A stretch of DNA of 64,000 nt from JAXDMU01 sp963762435. Lineage in GTDB: Bacteria; Pseudomonadota; Alphaproteobacteria; ATCC43930; CGMCC-115725. Position numbers and translations under genes: made by a program. Position 1 is the stretch's first letter. Every line of letters begins with the position of its first letter. The DNA is taken from assembly GCA_963762435.1 (NCBI GenBank), contig CAVXLN010000015.1, positions 310,001 through 374,000 on the forward strand. Direction: 5' to 3'. Shown in pieces: positions 27,014 through 34,765 of the stretch. The notes below the pieces were generated by a model. That model did not search any database. It had not been told where the DNA came from and worked only from the letters and a program-made list of their open reading frames with translations.

Positions 27014-27531
27014 AGCACCCGATTGACGGCGATGGCGGCATGGCGCTCGCTGCGGGCGCCATAGCCCAGCCGCTGCTTGCCATAGGTGAAGTTCGGCTGG
27101 GTCGCCTTGCGGGCCGCCCGCGCGATCAGATCGAGCACGCGCCGCGTCGCCTTCAGATGCAGGTCGATCGCCTGGGCATTGTCGCGGGCGACACCATTCA
27201 GCTGCTCGACCGAGCGCACCAGCTCCGGCGCTCCCTCATCGAGCGTGAGGTCGATCGTACGGCGCTGATGCAGCGAGCGCATCAGAATGTCATAGCGCGC
27301 GGTCAGCTTCAGCTTCTCCGGCGCGATGGCGTTGAGATTGGGGACACCCGGCGCCCTGAGGATGGCGGTCTCGCGCGTCAGCAGATCGGTGAGGCGCGTG
27401 CTGACGGCGATCAGCTCGGCCACGAGATGCGGCGGCGGCGGTTCGTCGCGCACCGGGGGCGGCGCGGGCGCCGTCAGGCCGCGCTGGTTCGGGCCGCGTT
27501 GGGGCTGGCCGGACATCTGGGCTTGCGTCAT
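27010..27531 (-). CDS. FlgN-like flagellar chaperone candidate
   Basis: A 173-residue protein with a proline-rich N-terminus and a mainly helical body (VAELIAVSTRLTDLLTRETAIL, then helices to about 145). Size, helical repeat and position between flgJ and fliK fit a FlgN/FlbY-type protein, an export chaperone for hook-associated proteins. Similarity is weak, so the function rests on context. It overlaps both neighbours by 4 nt. Confidence 0.6.
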   Translation of the reverse strand: MTQAQMSGQPQRGPNQRGLTAPAPPPVRDEPPPPHLVAELIAVSTRLTDLLTRETAILRAPGVPNLNAIAPEKLKLTARYDILMRSLHQRRTIDLTLDEGAPELVRSVEQLNGVARDNAQAIDLHLKATRRVLDLIARAARKATQPNFTYGKQRLGYGARSERHAAIAVNRVL

Positions 27532-27887
27532 TTCGCGGCGCGCTCCTGGATCTGCAGCATTTCCTTCTCGACCGCATCGGCGATGCCGAGCGTGTCGCGC
27601 GAGGCGACCGCCTTGCCGTATTCCTGATTCATCAGCGAACGGTACATCTGCTCGGCCTGGCCACCGCCGAACGTCTTGTCGGTCTTGACGCCGGCGGACA
27701 TGCTTTCGAGCATCGAAGTCATGAACACGGCTTCGAAATCGGTTGCGGCCTGGTGTATCTGGGCGCGCTTGGCCGGCGTCATGCCCATCGACACGCCCGC
27801 CTGCGGCCCGGCCGGCACGAAGGGCCGCGGCGTCGCATTCTGATAGGCCATGGCGGCCGTTTGAGAAGAAACCGACATATCCATCAT
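27528..27887 (-). CDS. flgJ: Rod-binding protein FlgJ (N-terminal domain type)
   Basis: A 119-residue protein corresponding to the rod-capping domain of FlgJ: HQAATDFEAVFMTSMLESMS, then GGGQAEQMYRSLMNQEYGKAVA. The muramidase domain of enterobacterial FlgJ is absent, as is normal in alphaproteobacteria, where another enzyme opens the wall. It overlaps the flgI stop by 4 nt. Confidence 0.9.
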   Translation of the reverse strand: MMDMSVSSQTAAMAYQNATPRPFVPAGPQAGVSMGMTPAKRAQIHQAATDFEAVFMTSMLESMSAGVKTDKTFGGGQAEQMYRSLMNQEYGKAVASRDTLGIADAVEKEMLQIQERAAK

Positions 27888-29002
27888 CGGATCTCCAGAT
27901 CGGCTTGCATGGCGCCGGCGGATTTGATCGCCTGCAGGATCGAGATCATGTCGCGCGGGCCGATGCCGAGCGCATTCAGGCTGTTGACCAGCTCCTGAAT
28001 GGTGATGCCGGGCGGCAGCACGGCCAGGCGCCGATCCTTCTGCTCGTCGATCTTGATGTCGGTGCGCGGCACGACGGTCGTCTGCGCACCCTGCGGCGCG
28101 AAGGCGCCGGGCTGCGAGACCTGCGGCGTCTCGGTGATGCGGACGGTGAGATTGCCCTGGGCGACCGCGACCGTGCTGATCCGCACATTCTCGCCCATGA
28201 CGATGATGCCGTTGGCCTCGTCGACGATGACGCGGGCGACCTGGTCCGGCTCGACGCGCAGCTGCTCGATCGAGGTGACGAATCCCACGAGATCGCCGCG
28301 AGCCTGGTCGCTCAGGCTGAGCTTGACCGTGCCGGCATCCATCGCCCTGGCGACCGGCTGATGCAGCGCGCCATTGATCACCTGCGCGATTCGCTCGGCC
28401 GTGGTGAAATCGGGATTGCGCAGCGTGACGTTCATCGATTGCAGCAGGCGCGGATCGAAATTCAGCTCGCGCTCGACGATGGCGCCGTTCGGGATGCGGC
28501 CGGCGGTGGGGACCCCCTTGGTCACGGTGGTGCCCTGGCCCTTGGCCGAGAAGCCCGCCACCGAGATCTGGCCCTGCGCCACGGCATAGACCTCGCTGTC
28601 GGCGCCGAGCAGCGGCGTCACGACGAGCGTGCCGCCTTGGAGATTGGCGGCGTCGCCCACGGCCGAGACATTGATGTCGATCCGGCTGCCCTGGCGCGCA
28701 TCGGAACGGAGCGTCGCCGTCACCATCACGGCGGCGACATTCTTGGTGCGGAGCTGCGGATCGCGCGCATTGACACCCAGCCGCTCGAGCATGCCGATCA
28801 GGCTCTCACGGGTGAAGATGTCCCGCGTCAGGTCGTCGCCGGTGCCGTTGAGGCCGACGACGAGGCCGTAGCCCACCAGTATGTTATCGCGCGCACCCTC
28901 GAAATCGGCGATGTCCTTGAGGCGCACGGCGGCCCGAGCAGCGCCATGAGAGAGCGCCAGAGCGGCAAGAAACGTGGCGAGAAGGCGGATATATTTGCTC
29001 AT
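27884..29002 (-). CDS. flgI: Flagellar P-ring protein FlgI
   Basis: A 372-residue exported P-ring subunit. A signal peptide (about 1-24) is followed by the conserved RLKDIADFEGARDNILVGYG, GTGDDL and NVAAVMVTATL segments; the C-terminus (QELVNSLNALGIGPRDMISI) is complete. First gene of its operon and divergent from fliX. A near-consensus sigma-54 promoter ends about 12 nt before the ATG, so the message would be nearly leaderless. Confidence 0.97.
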   Translation of the reverse strand: MSKYIRLLATFLAALALSHGAARAAVRLKDIADFEGARDNILVGYGLVVGLNGTGDDLTRDIFTRESLIGMLERLGVNARDPQLRTKNVAAVMVTATLRSDARQGSRIDINVSAVGDAANLQGGTLVVTPLLGADSEVYAVAQGQISVAGFSAKGQGTTVTKGVPTAGRIPNGAIVERELNFDPRLLQSMNVTLRNPDFTTAERIAQVINGALHQPVARAMDAGTVKLSLSDQARGDLVGFVTSIEQLRVEPDQVARVIVDEANGIIVMGENVRISTVAVAQGNLTVRITETPQVSQPGAFAPQGAQTTVVPRTDIKIDEQKDRRLAVLPPGITIQELVNSLNALGIGPRDMISILQAIKSAGAMQADLEIR

Positions 29003-29013
29003 GCCACTGCCGT

Positions 29014-29030
29014 TGCGAGCGGCGTGCCAA
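29014..29030 (-). promoter_or_regulatory. Sigma-54 promoter of the flgI operon
   Basis: On the minus strand the site is TTGGCACGCCGCTCGCA, close to the consensus YTGGCACGRNNNTTGCW, with GG and GC exactly 10 nt apart. Transcription would start at about 29002-29004, at the flgI ATG. Confidence 0.75.
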
Positions 29031-29123
29031 CCGAGGCTCGTAGAATTTTCAAGGAGAATCAGCGGCTTGGTGCAGGCGGGCCGAGGGCTGGGCTAGGCAC
29101 GGACTGCCGCTTGAGGTGCCCGG

Positions 29124-29140
29124 CCGGCAGAAATTGCCGG
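29124..29140. promoter_or_regulatory. FlbD-type palindrome between flgI and fliX
   Basis: CCGGCA-GAAAT-TGCCGG, six-base perfect arms around five bases. Its centre (29132) is about 128 bp upstream of the predicted flgI start, a typical enhancer distance for a sigma-54 activator. Confidence 0.65.
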
Positions 29141-29157
29141 GATCGATGCCTGGATAT

Positions 29158-29171
29158 TTAATCGAATTTAA
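29158..29171 (+). promoter_or_regulatory. CtrA-like box upstream of fliX
   Basis: TTAA-TCGAAT-TTAA: both half-sites are perfect but the spacer is 6 rather than 7 nt (with 7 nt the second half reads TAAA). fliX is a CtrA target in Caulobacter. Confidence 0.4.
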
Positions 29172-29238
29172 AGCATGGCTGCCGATGGTAAGGTCGAGCT
29201 GCTTCAGGCCGGTTGTTTCAAGAGAGCGTGGGCGCAGG

Positions 29239-29661
29239 ATGAAAGTTGAAGCCAACCGTTCGGTCGGTACGCAAGGCGTGCGCAAGGACGGCAAGGGCAA
29301 AGGCTCGAGCGGCTTCGCCGACAATCTCCAGGTCGGGGAGGAGCCGGCACCTGCCGGCGTCTCGGCCGCCGCCCCGCTCAGCAGTGTCGAGGCACTGTTC
29401 GCGCTTCAGGAAGTGCCGGACGCAACGGCCGAGCGCAAGCGCGCGCTCGCCCGCGGCGACCAGCTGCTCGACCGGCTCGACGATCTCAAGACCGGGCTGC
29501 TGTTGGGCCGGATCAGCCCGGACAAGCTCGGCGAGCTCGCCCGGCTCGCCCGCGACTCCTCCGCCGCTGTATCCGACCCCAATCTGCGCGACGTGCTGCA
29601 GGAGATCGAGCTCCGCGCCCAGGTCGAGCTTGCCAAGCTGCAAGCGCGCGACGATCAATAG
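29239..29661 (+). CDS. fliX: Flagellar assembly regulator FliX
   Basis: A 140-residue protein with a variable basic N-terminus and the conserved FliX C-terminal half (SSVEALFALQEVPDATAERK, RALARGDQLLDRLDDLKTGL, VLQEIELRAQVELAKLQARD). FliX couples early basal-body assembly to FlbD activity. I start at the MKVEANRS methionine; upstream codons in the frame cross the promoter. The divergent fliX/flgI arrangement is the same as in Caulobacter. Confidence 0.92.
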   Translation: MKVEANRSVGTQGVRKDGKGKGSSGFADNLQVGEEPAPAGVSAAAPLSSVEALFALQEVPDATAERKRALARGDQLLDRLDDLKTGLLLGRISPDKLGELARLARDSSAAVSDPNLRDVLQEIELRAQVELAKLQARDDQ

Positions 29662-29813
29662 CCGGGATTATTGGTCGGCTTCGGTGCCGGCTTGGTAACA
29701 TCGTTCTGGCCGGTACCGTTCTGTGCCGGCGCCGTCTGCTCCATGCAGGCGGCGAGGCTCAGGAGCGTCAGGACCAGGATCGCGGGGCTCAGAACGCGCA
29801 GGCGGTTCGACAT
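29655..29813 (-). CDS. Small lipoprotein
   Basis: A 52-residue ORF: MSNRLRVLSP, a hydrophobic stretch, and the lipobox LAAC with cysteine 23, then a polar Gln/Pro/Asn-rich tail ending PTNNPGY. AGAGGA lies 7 nt before the ATG. The signal peptide plus lipobox in such a short frame supports a real outer- or inner-membrane lipoprotein. Its 3' end overlaps the fliX 3' end by 7 nt, so the two transcripts converge. No family recognised. Confidence 0.7.
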   Translation of the reverse strand: MSNRLRVLSPAILVLTLLSLAACMEQTAPAQNGTGQNDVTKPAPKPTNNPGY

Positions 29814-29957
29814 CGGCTATCCTCTCATTCCATCGGATCACGGCCGCCATTGCCTGGGCGGCTGATCTATAGAACTCTCGCTCCGGCCCGCAAATTTCAA
29901 ATTTCAGCGCGTGACGCCAATATGTTACGCCTTGCTGCGGCCGAGCTTTCCTTGGTC

Positions 29958-29986
29958 TTGCCCGAGGCGAGCCGGATTCATATACT
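29958..29986 (+). promoter_or_regulatory. Sigma-70 promoter of dksA
   Basis: TTGCCC, a 17-bp spacer and TATACT. Predicted start of transcription about 29993, leaving a leader of about 35 nt to the dksA ATG. Confidence 0.6.
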
Positions 29987-30027
29987 CCGGCCCGATTTTG
30001 CAAGCCTTGAGGTCCACGGAGTACCTG

Positions 30028-30444
30028 ATGCGGCCTACGCTTCCACCCGACTACCGACCGTCGGAAGACGAAGACTTCATGAGTCCATTCCAGACAGAAT
30101 ATTTTCGGCAAAAACTGTTGCGTTGGCGGGCCGAGCTTTTGGCTGAATCGAACGGAACGCTGAGCCATATGAAAGAGGAAAGCCTGTCGGAACCGGATGT
30201 GACGGATCGGGCCACGCTGGAGACCGATCGTTTCACCGAGCTTCGCACACGCGACCGCGAACGTAAGCTGATCTCCAAGATCGATTTGGCGCTGCAGCGG
30301 ATCGAGAGCGGCACTTATGGCTATTGCGAGGAAACGGACGAGCCGATCGGCGTCAGGCGCCTCGAAGCTCGACCGATCGCCACGCTCAGCCTTGAAGCGC
30401 AGGAGCGGCACGAGCGCATGGAGCGCACGCACCGCGAGGAGTGA
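30028..30444 (+). CDS. dksA: RNA polymerase-binding transcription factor DksA
   Basis: A 138-residue DksA-family protein: a coiled-coil hairpin (about 25-100, with the tip around SLSEPDVTDRATLETDR) and the C-terminal finger region TYGYCEETDEPIGVRRLEAR. Only the first of the four classic zinc cysteines remains (CEET instead of CxxC, SLEA instead of the second pair), a pattern known in alphaproteobacterial DksA. It modulates rRNA and amino-acid promoters with ppGpp. Start chosen by the GGAG site and family length. Confidence 0.94.
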   Translation: MRPTLPPDYRPSEDEDFMSPFQTEYFRQKLLRWRAELLAESNGTLSHMKEESLSEPDVTDRATLETDRFTELRTRDRERKLISKIDLALQRIESGTYGYCEETDEPIGVRRLEARPIATLSLEAQERHERMERTHREE

Positions 30445-30459
30445 GCCGGCACGCGGCCG

Positions 30460-31473
30460 ATGAGTGCTGAGATCGACCGCCTCGCGCCAGCGCTTGCGGC
30501 GGCGATCAGCCGCCGCTTGCCGGGCGCCACGGGCATCGCCGATCTGCGGCGCTTGTCCGGCGGTGCCATCCAGGAGATCTGGGGCTTCCGGGCGGTCGGT
30601 TTGGATTTGGCCGGCCCCGATTTGCCGCTCATCCTGCGCCGGGCGCCGGGCGGCGTGTCAGTGCCCCGGGAAACCGCGATTCCGCTCGCGACCGAAGCGC
30701 AGCTCATCACGCTGGCGGGGGCCGGCGGCGTGCCCGTACCGCCGGTGCATCATGTGCTGGTGCCGGAAGACGGGCTCGGCGACGGTTTCATCATGGGCTT
30801 CGTCGAGGGCGAAACGATCGCGCGCAAGATCCTGCGCGATGAGGCCTTCGCTGCCGCACGGCCGCTCTTGGCCCGGCAATGCGGCGGCATCCTGGCGCGC
30901 ATCCATGCCATCGACACCACCCTCCTGCCGCCGCTCCGCCTGTCGCTGGCCGAGGCCGAGATCGCGCAATATGGCACCTCCTATCGGCTGCACGATCATC
31001 CGCATCCGGTGTTCGATCTGGCCTTCCGCTGGCTCGAGGAGCGCGCCGCCGCCATGGGTGCCGAGCCGACGCTGGTGCATGGCGATTTCCGCAACGGCAA
31101 CCTCATGATCGGTCCCGACGGCGTGCGCGCCGTGCTCGATTGGGAGCTGGCGCATCGCGGCGACCCGATGGAGGATCTGGGCTGGATCTCGGTCAATTCC
31201 TGGCGCTTCGGCGAGATCGACCAGCCGGTCGGCGGCTTCGGCAGCCGCGAAGATCTGTTCGCGGGCTATGAGGCGGCGGGCGGCGGCCCGGTCGATCCCG
31301 CGCGCGTGCGCTTCTGGGAAGTGCTGGGCACGTTGAAATGGGGCATCATGTGCGCCGGCATGGCGACGAGCTTCGCGTCCGGGGCCGATCGCTCGATCGA
31401 GCGCGGCACGATCGGCCGACGCGCATCGGAGACAGAGATCGATCTCTTGCGCCTGTTGGCACCGAGGGGATGA
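30460..31473 (+). CDS. Aminoglycoside phosphotransferase-family kinase (acyl-CoA dehydrogenase-linked)
   Basis: A 337-residue APH-fold protein. Kinase features are visible: RLSGGAIQEIWGF near the N-terminus, the catalytic loop HGDFRNGNLMI (about 207-217) and the metal-binding DWELAHRGDPMEDLG. Members beside acyl-CoA dehydrogenases, as here, are thought to phosphorylate hydroxyacyl substrates before dehydration; this is family-level knowledge. It is coupled with the next two genes (DUF6285 and an acyl-CoA dehydrogenase), the usual trio. Antibiotic resistance is unlikely. Confidence 0.88.
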   Translation: MSAEIDRLAPALAAAISRRLPGATGIADLRRLSGGAIQEIWGFRAVGLDLAGPDLPLILRRAPGGVSVPRETAIPLATEAQLITLAGAGGVPVPPVHHVLVPEDGLGDGFIMGFVEGETIARKILRDEAFAAARPLLARQCGGILARIHAIDTTLLPPLRLSLAEAEIAQYGTSYRLHDHPHPVFDLAFRWLEERAAAMGAEPTLVHGDFRNGNLMIGPDGVRAVLDWELAHRGDPMEDLGWISVNSWRFGEIDQPVGGFGSREDLFAGYEAAGGGPVDPARVRFWEVLGTLKWGIMCAGMATSFASGADRSIERGTIGRRASETEIDLLRLLAPRG

Positions 31474-31479
31474 GGGGCG

Positions 31480-31908
31480 ATGCAGGATCAGCCGAAAGCC
31501 GTCGATCTCATCGCTGCCGTCGCCGATTTCCTGCGCCACCAGGCGATGCCGGAGCTTACGGGGCATACCGCCTTCCATGCGCGCGTCGCCGCCAACGCGC
31601 TCGACATCGTGCGCCGCGAGCTCGAGGCGGCACCGGCGGCCGATGCGGCAGAGCATGAAAGGCTGAAGGCGCTGATGGGAGGCGATGGCAGCCTCGATGC
31701 GCTCAACCGCGCGCTCTCGGCCGCGATCGCGGCGGGCGAGATGACGCTCGAGACGCCGGGCTTGGCCGATCACTTATGGGCGACGACTCTCGCCAAGCTC
31801 AGCATCGATCAGCCGGCCTATGCGAGCTATCGACAAGAAATGCAGCAGGGGGAAACGCATGGATTTCGACATTCCCAAGGAGATCAGGGACTACCTGACC
31901 GAGCTTGA
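31480..31908 (+). CDS. DUF6285-like protein
   Basis: A 142-residue, mostly helical protein (DLIAAVADFLRHQAMPELTG, FHARVAANALDIVRRELE). It lies 6 nt after the APH-family kinase and its last 50 nt overlap the start of the acyl-CoA dehydrogenase gene in another frame. Proteins of this type regularly occur between these two partners, so it probably assists the same acyl-CoA pathway; the molecular role is unknown. Confidence 0.75.
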   Translation: MQDQPKAVDLIAAVADFLRHQAMPELTGHTAFHARVAANALDIVRRELEAAPAADAAEHERLKALMGGDGSLDALNRALSAAIAAGEMTLETPGLADHLWATTLAKLSIDQPAYASYRQEMQQGETHGFRHSQGDQGLPDRA

Positions 31909-33130
31909 CGGTTTCATCGAATCCCAGATCAAGCCGCTCGAAGCCGAGCACGACAATATCCGCTTCTTCGATCACCGCCGCGAGCATGCCCGTACCGATT
32001 GGGACAATCAGGGCCTGCCGCGGCATGAATGGGAGGCGCTGCTGGGCGAGATGCGTCGGCGCGCCGACCGGGCCGGGCATCTCAGATTCGCGCTGCCCGA
32101 GGAATATGGCGGCAAGAACGGCTCGAACCTTGCCATGGCGGTGATCCGCGAGCATCTGGCCGCCAAGGGGCTGGGCCTCCACAACGACCTGCAGAACGAA
32201 AGCTCGATCGTCGGCAATTTCCCGACCGTGCTGATGTTCCGCGATTTCGGCACCGAGGCGCAGAAACGGCATTTCATCCCGGGCATGCTCGACGGCCGGG
32301 TCCGCGTGGCCTTCGGTTTGACCGAGCCCGATCACGGCTCGGACGCCACCTGGATGGAAACCCGGGCGGTGCGCGAGACGCGCGACGGAATGCCCGGATG
32401 GCGCATCGACGGGCGCAAGATGTGGAACACGGGCATGCATGTGGCATCCCACGATTTCGTCTTCGCCCGCACCAGCGGGGCCGACGGCGATGCGCGCGGC
32501 ATCACCTGCTTCATCGTGCCGGTCGAGACCCCGGGGGTCGTGATCGAGGAATATCTCTGGACCTTCAACATGCCGACCGACCATCCACGCGTCGGTTTCA
32601 CCAATGTCTGGATCCCGGAAGACTCGATCCTGGGCGAGCCCGAGCGCGGTCTGGAGCTGGCCCAGCATTTCGTCCATGAGAACCGCATCCGCCAGGCGGC
32701 CTCGAGCCTGGGGGCGGCGCAATATTGCATCGATGAGAGTGTCTCCTACGCCAAGGCGAGGAAGCCTTTCGGCAAGCCGCTCGCCGCCAACCAGGCGATC
32801 CAGTTCCCGCTCGCCGAGGCCGAGACCGAGGCCGAGATGCTGCGCTGCCTCATCCACAAGACCGCCTGGCAGATGGACCGCATGTCGAAGCGCGACGTGG
32901 CGCGGCATCTCTCCGACAAGGTCTCGATGTGCAATTACCGGGCGAACCGGTTGGTCTGCCAGGCCGCCGACCTCGCCATGCAGGTCCATGGCGGCATCGG
33001 CTATTCACGGCACAAGCCGTTCGAGCACATCTATCGGCATCATCGGCGGTATCGCATCACGGAAGGATCGGAGGAGATCCAGATCCGCAAGGTGGCGGGG
33101 CATTTGTTCGGGTTTATGGGGGGCGGGTGA
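31859..33130 (+). CDS. Acyl-CoA dehydrogenase
   Basis: A 423-residue flavoenzyme of the acyl-CoA dehydrogenase family, oxidising a fatty acyl-CoA at alpha-beta. The FAD/substrate motif VRVAFGLTEPDHGSDATWME, the middle KMWNTGMHVASHDFVFA and the C-terminal QVHGGIGYSRHKPFEHIYRH and TEGSEEIQIRKVAG stretches (with the likely catalytic glutamate region) are present. I start at the ATG preceded by AGGGGG. The length fits the variant that partners with an APH-type kinase. Confidence 0.92.
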   Translation: MDFDIPKEIRDYLTELDGFIESQIKPLEAEHDNIRFFDHRREHARTDWDNQGLPRHEWEALLGEMRRRADRAGHLRFALPEEYGGKNGSNLAMAVIREHLAAKGLGLHNDLQNESSIVGNFPTVLMFRDFGTEAQKRHFIPGMLDGRVRVAFGLTEPDHGSDATWMETRAVRETRDGMPGWRIDGRKMWNTGMHVASHDFVFARTSGADGDARGITCFIVPVETPGVVIEEYLWTFNMPTDHPRVGFTNVWIPEDSILGEPERGLELAQHFVHENRIRQAASSLGAAQYCIDESVSYAKARKPFGKPLAANQAIQFPLAEAETEAEMLRCLIHKTAWQMDRMSKRDVARHLSDKVSMCNYRANRLVCQAADLAMQVHGGIGYSRHKPFEHIYRHHRRYRITEGSEEIQIRKVAGHLFGFMGGG

Positions 33131-33906
33131 TGCGGCCCGTGCTGCATGTGGTGTTTCATATGTCCGGGGCGTTCAGCTTGCGGGACGCTTTGAAAGAAGC
33201 GGGCCGAGACGAGCGGGTTGTCGGACTGCCCGATGATTTGAGCTTCGGCCCGATCGATCCGCCGTCTCCGGAGGCTCGCGCCGAATGGTGCGGCGAGGAA
33301 CTCGGCTGGGAGTGGGGGGATGTGGTGGCCGAGGCCGAGGCGTTCTGGGCGGCGGTGCTGTCGCCGGACATTCGGCCGATTGCCTGGTTTTCTCGCCGAT
33401 CAGCTCACGAATATTGCGGCTTTCTAGAGCTGGTTCGGTGCCTGGGCGAGACGGCCTGCACCGTCGTCGATGTGACGAACGTCAAGATGCCGGGCGGCAG
33501 CGCGCCGTATTGCGGTTTCAGTCAGATGCATCCGCGCCGGATCGTCGAGGCCGGGCTTTTGGATCAGGCTCGAATACTTACGTCCGGCGAGATCATGGCC
33601 TATCGCGAAACCGGTGCTCGATTGCGGGAAGAGAACGCGCCGCTCAGAGCCCTCGACCCCGATCTCCAGCTCCGATCCGCGCCGATCACTTATTTCGACG
33701 AGAAGCTAATCTCCCTTACGGCCTACGAGTGGCAGCCGGCGAAGCAAGCGATCGGACACGTGATGGGCGACCTCGCGCGCGACGGCCGGGACTACGTTAG
33801 CGATCTCGTGCTTATCGCGCGTCTCCGTGATCTCGTCGAGGCCAAACGGCTGGAGGGGCGGGGCGATCCTTGTCATCTTCATGGTTACTATGTGCGCAGG
33901 GCTTGA
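33130..33906 (+). CDS. DUF1835/DUF3658 domain protein
   Basis: A 258-residue protein. The N-terminus (LHVVFHMSGAFSLRDALKEA, then VVGLPDDLSFGPI) matches the DUF1835 pattern, and the C-terminal half (DEKLISLTAYEWQPAKQAIG, SDLVLIARLRDLVEAKRLEG) matches DUF3658. These two domains often occur together and have no established function. Its ATG shares its A with the TGA of the preceding gene, so it is co-transcribed. Confidence 0.8.
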   Translation: MRPVLHVVFHMSGAFSLRDALKEAGRDERVVGLPDDLSFGPIDPPSPEARAEWCGEELGWEWGDVVAEAEAFWAAVLSPDIRPIAWFSRRSAHEYCGFLELVRCLGETACTVVDVTNVKMPGGSAPYCGFSQMHPRRIVEAGLLDQARILTSGEIMAYRETGARLREENAPLRALDPDLQLRSAPITYFDEKLISLTAYEWQPAKQAIGHVMGDLARDGRDYVSDLVLIARLRDLVEAKRLEGRGDPCHLHGYYVRRA

Positions 33907-33928
33907 GCTCTCTCTGCTTCGCCTGCGA

Positions 33929-34420
33929 TCAGGATTGTCTGGTGGAGTGCGCCTCCCGCAATATCTCGATCATGCGCGCACAGGCCTCATCGGCGGCGGT
34001 ACCTGTAGGAAGAACAATACGTTGCTCAGGATCGGGCAGCCATGAACCGCCGCATACGAGCCTGAAGCCTTGGATCTCGTAGATCCTGCGATGAAAATCG
34101 AGAGACCAGCTCCGCGCCTGGCCGCGGGTTATTCTCCTGAGCAACACGCGAAGGAGCTTGTCGGTTTGCTCGATCGGAATGACGAACATCGGCTCGACAT
34201 GCCGAAGATGTCCGCCTGGCCCGACCCGCACGAGCGTCGGTATATAAACGACCCCGCGCCTTAGATAGCAGCTGCAATGTGCGCTCGTGACCGTTTCGGC
34301 CGCGATCTTCGATTGCGCCGAGGGCAGAGGGGAAGCCCCTGCCGGTCCACCACTCGAGCGCATCGCTCGGACTTTCCGGACCACGGCTCTTACGACTTCC
34401 AAGAAACGCATTTCAGACAT
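33929..34420 (-). CDS. Hypothetical protein
   Basis: A 163-residue protein with a basic N-terminus and a central alpha/beta-looking segment (CYLRRGVVYIPTLVRVGPGG, then HVEPMFVIPIEQTDKLLRVL). It has no signal peptide or membrane segment and I do not recognise a family. No clear ribosome site precedes the ATG; the next methionine is at codon 4. Its 3' end faces the DUF1835 gene across 22 nt. Confidence 0.55.
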   Translation of the reverse strand: MSEMRFLEVVRAVVRKVRAMRSSGGPAGASPLPSAQSKIAAETVTSAHCSCYLRRGVVYIPTLVRVGPGGHLRHVEPMFVIPIEQTDKLLRVLLRRITRGQARSWSLDFHRRIYEIQGFRLVCGGSWLPDPEQRIVLPTGTAADEACARMIEILREAHSTRQS

Positions 34421-34535
34421 CGTTCTTGCCAGAAAGATGAACGATGTTCTTATTATGTTCCGTTCTCAATGTCGAACACGGAGCCCTCTCTGCCCCATTG
34501 GGCTACGGCACATTCACACATTTCGAAAGTGATCA

Positions 34536-34760
34536 TCCTTCTCCCACAAGGGGAGAAGGACCGCTCTGCCTCGCCCCGTTTGTAAGCCATTATTATATAA
34601 GCCTTTTTAAACTCGCGTGAATCCCGTAGCCTATTTGGGCGGAGAGGGTTGGGTGAGGTAGGGGAGCGAGGTATCGAAGATATTTCAACACCTTGCGTAT
34701 ATTCCCTCACCCTCCCGCTGACGCGGGTCCCTCCCTCTCCCGCCGGGCGGTAGAGGGTCC
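34536..34760. repeat. Intergenic palindromic (REP-like) sequences
   Basis: The 345-bp gap 34421-34765 holds no convincing gene. It contains a perfect hairpin TCCTTCTCCC-ACAAG-GGGAGAAGGA (34536-34560) and two inversely related GC-rich blocks, GGAGAGGGTTGGGTGAGG (34641-34658) and CCTCACCCTCCC...CCCTCCCTCTCCCGCC (34705-34743). These look like dispersed intergenic palindromic units. No T-run follows the hairpin, so it is not a standard terminator. Confidence 0.5.
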
Positions 34761-34765
34761 TTTCG

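Noticed and set aside
30460..31473. Antibiotic resistance by the aminoglycoside phosphotransferase-like gene
   Set aside because: Its operon with DUF6285 and an acyl-CoA dehydrogenase indicates a metabolic kinase of the same fold.
34536..34560. Hairpin as terminator of the acyl-CoA dehydrogenase operon
   Set aside because: It lies more than 200 bp beyond the last gene and has no T run on either strand.
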